Source: CAYVBE01 sp964448935
GTDB taxonomy: Bacteria > Planctomycetota > Brocadiia > SM23-32
Direction of reading: 5' to 3'
DNA length: 16,672 nucleotides
NCBI GenBank assembly: GCA_964448935.1
Contig: CAYVBE010000077.1
Coordinates: 1 to 16,672, forward strand
Shown piece by piece: positions 13,905 through 16,672 of this stretch. Within the stretch, counting starts at the first letter, position 1. Every line of letters begins with the position of its first letter. Position numbers and translations under genes: made by a program. The notes below the pieces were generated by a model. The model saw nothing but the letters and a program-made list of their open reading frames with translations. It had not been told where the DNA came from and ran no database searches.

Positions 13905-16568
13905 CTACCGCCGCACCAGCGTGTAGAGCGAGTCCGCCGGCAGGCGCACCCTCCGGCCCTCGCCCATATCCTCCAACTCCGCCGTCCGACCGGTCGGGTT
14001 GCCGTTGCCGTCCAGAACCCTTGCTCCCCCGATCGAGTCTTTGAACGTCACGACGCCGGCAACTTCTTTGACAATCAGGGGATAGCCCCCGGTGTCAACG
14101 ATCCGGACCTTCTCTCCTTCCACCGTCTGCGTCCGATAGCCGTAGGTGCGATCCTGCGTGCCGGTCTGGATCAGGATCCGCCTGCTTTCCGCGAGCGGAG
14201 AGCCATCGAGAGAGACCACCAGCACCGACCCGTAGCGGTTTTCGGACTCGATGGTGACGTCGCCGAGTTCGATTCGTCCACCGTCCTTCAGGAAGCCGCA
14301 CGCGCCCTGGGCACGGGCCGTATTGATGGTCACGACGCCGCTCTCGAAGTCCCACGTAACCTCGCCTGTGAGGCTATGCACGCGCCCGGCCTCGCGGTTG
14401 ATGTATTTCTCGAGGTCCACGGTCTGCAGGTCGGATTTCTTCTCCGTGATCGTGCGGCTGACGCGTCCGACGAAGAAGGCCAGCGGGTCAACCGCGGTCT
14501 CAAACTTCTCACGCTTCGCCTCCCGATCGCCGATTTTCGACACCCAGAGCGCATCGGTTCCCTTCAGTCCGTACAGGGATGTGCCCTTGAATGCGTAGAG
14601 ATCTTCGAGCGCAAGCGTATCATGGACCGCAACGGGCGCCTCGCGCACGTCGCCGCGGCGATAGATGAGGCCCGCCGCCGGCAGTTGCGCCAGCACCGAC
14701 GGGCTGTTCACGTCCCAGACCTCCATGGTGGTGTTCCACAGAGGGGCGCCCTCGCCGTTGAAGCTCCAGGAGTCGGCCCCGAGCAAGGACCCGTACGCGG
14801 CGACCAGGAACGGCCATTCAACCCGATAGGGATTCGGACGGCACCAGTTGCTCTCGGTCACCACGTATGGCATGTCTTCCATGTGCGTGATGGTGAACGG
14901 CGCGGGCAGCTCCGGCGGCTTCAGGCTCGAGTACGGCGTGAACGTGTCGCCCTTCTCGACCGCGTAGAAGTGCGGGGGCTCCGGATCGTAGTGAACATCG
15001 TAATAGATGTTCTTGCAGACCACGTCTCCCGGAGTGTAGCTGTAGTGCTCGAAGACGCCGAGGACCTTGGGATCGGCCGTCTTCCAGTTGGAGCAGGCGA
15101 TCAGGTTCCTGACGCCCAGTTCCCGCCGGAAGGTCCTGACCATGCCCGCGTAGAATCCCCTCTGTGCCTCGACCATGAACCGGAGCTGGTCGCTCGCGCG
15201 CTTCGGGTTGCGCTGGTTACGGGCCCAATCCTGTCCGGTGAGGAAGCCGACGGAGTAGAGCCCCAGCCGTCCCTCGGCGGGTCGGTCTTTCGAGACCTCC
15301 CCGTGTCGGCTCTCGGGCGAATTCTTCGGCCCCCAGGCGGCAAGGGCTTTCTCGACCGAACCGTATTTGTCGGCCGCCCATTCGCCGAACCGATGTTCCA
15401 CGAGGGGGCGGACCTCCTCCTCAAGCGCCTCGGGTGTGAAGGTCCAGAACAGGAGGTTGTTCTCGTTCTGGATGGCCACCACCGGCACGGCCGGGTCCTC
15501 GCAGATGGGAAGGCCGGTGTAGGGGTTCTTCGTGGTCAGAATGGTGCGCGCGTATTCGACGTAGTGCTCTCGCCATTCGGGGTCGAAGAAAAACGCCTCC
15601 TGCCCGGTGTTCCAGTAGAGACGGACCCAGGTGTAGATGCCTTGCCGCTTCAGGGCATAGATCAGGTAGTGGATGCGGTCCAGGTAGTCGCTGAACTCCT
15701 CCATCTTGCCCTTCGCATACAGCGGATACTGCCGTGCGAACCCGGTGCGCACCAGGTTCACGCCGTATTTCGCGAGGCGTCGCGCGCGGGCCTGGACCAT
15801 GCCGCGGCGGCCGTAGGGGTCTATGGTGCCCTTTTCAAGAAAGCGGACGGGCGTGCCGTCGCCAAGCACAAAACCGCCGTCTCTTCTGCGAACGAAACCG
15901 GACTGCCCCGCTTCCTCCTCGTTCAGGTAGCGCAGGTCTATGGGGCAGTCGGCACTGAGGGTGTCGGCGGGCGGTTCCCAGGCGAACCAGCCGGGCTCGG
16001 TCCTGCCGGACTTCTCGCCGGGCTTCAGCGTTCCCCGGGGCACGAACATGCCGTCAATCAGGCAGAAGCAGTCCATGCCGATGGCGCCCGCGTCGGCAGT
16101 CTCGAAGCGGAAGGAGTGCGCGCCCGCGTCGAGTTCGACCGGCCCCAGGTAAACCCAGTTGGCCGGCACTTTGTCGCGCATCACCACGTTGTCCCGAAGC
16201 ACGCAGTTCCGGGTGCACTCGTTCCACTCCCCGCGGTCGAAACGCCACCGGAACGGGCCGTGCCTCCAGAACTTCCGGACCCACAGGTGATATGCACCGC
16301 CCCGGGACACATCCACCCGGTAGGCCGCGTAGAGCGGCGGGCCGGAGCGATTGCCGTCCGCGGCCAGCCAGTCGCCCGCGGACAGCACGCTTCTCTCTGC
16401 ATCGTCGCGCGGCCGGAAGAACGATGCCTCCGGGAAGTTGGTCTCCCGTGCAAACTCGGCTTCCCACCAGATATACCGTGCGCCTCCGCTCCCCTGAACC
16501 GCCCGGACTGCCGTCGCGGACGCGACACAAAGCAGCAGAGCCAATAGGGTAATGGAACTGCTCCGCAT
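13905..16568 (-). CDS. Large secreted protein with clan GH-A-like glycoside hydrolase domain
   Basis: The 887-aa protein starts with a signal peptide (MRSSSITLLALLLCVASATA, cleavage probably near VRA/VQ at 23/24). A beta-sandwich-like region (about 30-178) follows, with YIWWEAEF and GAYHLWVRKFW patterns typical of CBM6/35-like or sugar-binding lectin-like modules. A TIM-barrel hydrolase region (about 230-640) carries NLVRTGF, VVAIQNENN (E369 as likely acid/base) and YVVTESNW (E572 as likely nucleophile). The 203-residue spacing between the two Glu is long because of an insertion containing YGSVEKALAAWG, a segment style also seen in GH42-type enzymes. The C-terminal 240 residues are beta-rich. 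A retaining glycosidase acting outside the cytoplasm on a polysaccharide is inferred, with no specific substrate or family named. GGGAG lies eight bases before ATG 16568, so the 14-residue longer reading is rejected. Confidence 0.82.
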   Translation of the reverse strand: MRSSSITLLALLLCVASATAVRAVQGSGGARYIWWEAEFARETNFPEASFFRPRDDAERSVLSAGDWLAADGNRSGPPLYAAYRVDVSRGGAYHLWVRKFWRHGPFRWRFDRGEWNECTRNCVLRDNVVMRDKVPANWVYLGPVELDAGAHSFRFETADAGAIGMDCFCLIDGMFVPRGTLKPGEKSGRTEPGWFAWEPPADTLSADCPIDLRYLNEEEAGQSGFVRRRDGGFVLGDGTPVRFLEKGTIDPYGRRGMVQARARRLAKYGVNLVRTGFARQYPLYAKGKMEEFSDYLDRIHYLIYALKRQGIYTWVRLYWNTGQEAFFFDPEWREHYVEYARTILTTKNPYTGLPICEDPAVPVVAIQNENNLLFWTFTPEALEEEVRPLVEHRFGEWAADKYGSVEKALAAWGPKNSPESRHGEVSKDRPAEGRLGLYSVGFLTGQDWARNQRNPKRASDQLRFMVEAQRGFYAGMVRTFRRELGVRNLIACSNWKTADPKVLGVFEHYSYTPGDVVCKNIYYDVHYDPEPPHFYAVEKGDTFTPYSSLKPPELPAPFTITHMEDMPYVVTESNWCRPNPYRVEWPFLVAAYGSLLGADSWSFNGEGAPLWNTTMEVWDVNSPSVLAQLPAAGLIYRRGDVREAPVAVHDTLALEDLYAFKGTSLYGLKGTDALWVSKIGDREAKREKFETAVDPLAFFVGRVSRTITEKKSDLQTVDLEKYINREAGRVHSLTGEVTWDFESGVVTINTARAQGACGFLKDGGRIELGDVTIESENRYGSVLVVSLDGSPLAESRRILIQTGTQDRTYGYRTQTVEGEKVRIVDTGGYPLIVKEVAGVVTFKDSIGGARVLDGNGNPTGRTAELEDMGEGRRVRLPADSLYTLVRR

Positions 16569-16635
16569 GATCCGTTCTCCCGCTTCGAGCGCTCGACTGC
16601 TCCCGCCCACGCCACATCGTGGCCACCTTCAGTCC

Positions 16636-16664
16636 AGTCTACCAGGCAACCTGTCGGCGGGCAA
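16636..16664 (-). promoter_or_regulatory. Weak candidate promoter of the secreted hydrolase gene
   Basis: On the minus strand TTGCCC (16664..16659) and TAGACT (16641..16636) are 17 bases apart, each matching consensus at four of six positions. The site sits about 68 bases upstream of ATG 16568. Nothing else is recognisable in the 104 bases between this gene and the right edge. Confidence 0.25.
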
Positions 16665-16672
16665 AACCCCGG

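Noticed and set aside
13296..16547. Plus-strand open frame of 1083 codons opposite the secreted hydrolase
   Set aside because: It lies antisense to a gene with signal peptide, ribosome-binding site and conserved motifs, and its translation shows no domain. Long antisense frames are expected in GC-rich DNA.
1..16672. tRNA, rRNA, CRISPR, insertion sequence, attachment site or prophage
   Set aside because: No cloverleaf, direct-repeat array, transposase or integrase motif was seen on either strand by reading. Base composition looks even throughout, though I could not compute it.

Overview
The window is 16.7 kb of dense, GC-rich bacterial chromosome with no rRNA, tRNA, CRISPR array, insertion sequence or phage signal that I can see. 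Thirteen protein-coding genes are supported, one of them cut by the left edge. No stretch longer than about 155 bases lacks a gene. Several traits suggest a Planctomycetota or related PVC/Hydrogenedentota-like lineage: Ser/Thr kinases with a Cys in the catalytic loop, FHA proteins, a large secreted glycoside hydrolase, a sorbose-phosphate-reductase-like dehydrogenase, and long TPR proteins. This lineage call is an inference from gene content; no marker gene settles it.

Left block (1-6176, all minus strand). Transcription appears to start at a near-perfect sigma70-type promoter (6176..6147). The order is an IspH-UbiA fusion, a cytosolic Ser/Thr kinase, an FHA-domain protein fused to a kinase domain with its catalytic residues lost, a stand-alone FHA protein, a zinc-dependent medium-chain dehydrogenase with its own promoter, and the N-terminal 101 codons of the tRNA-modification GTPase MnmE. 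The dehydrogenase and mnmE overlap by one base in a TGATG arrangement. The three middle genes look like one phosphothreonine signalling module: kinase, pseudokinase with a phosphopeptide reader, and free reader.

Centre (6247-10488, plus strand). A secreted TPR protein of 721 aa overlaps argJ by 14 bases. argJ is followed closely by a thioredoxin-TPR protein resembling the chaperedoxin CnoX/YbbN. The three are probably co-transcribed. Their link is positional: ArgJ serves arginine synthesis, while the other two look like protein-handling or scaffold proteins.

Right block. A DUF89-family metal-dependent phosphatase-like gene (minus) and aroA (plus, EPSP synthase) are transcribed away from each other from recognisable promoters in a 153-base gap. 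aroA converges on a small two-gene minus-strand unit made of a metallophosphoesterase and a 64-aa protein of unknown function. The window ends with a large secreted protein that has the hallmarks of a clan GH-A glycoside hydrolase.

The best candidates for something new are the kinase/FHA-pseudokinase/FHA cluster, the IspH-UbiA fusion with a degraded first Asp motif, and a divergent AroA lacking a usual active-site lysine.
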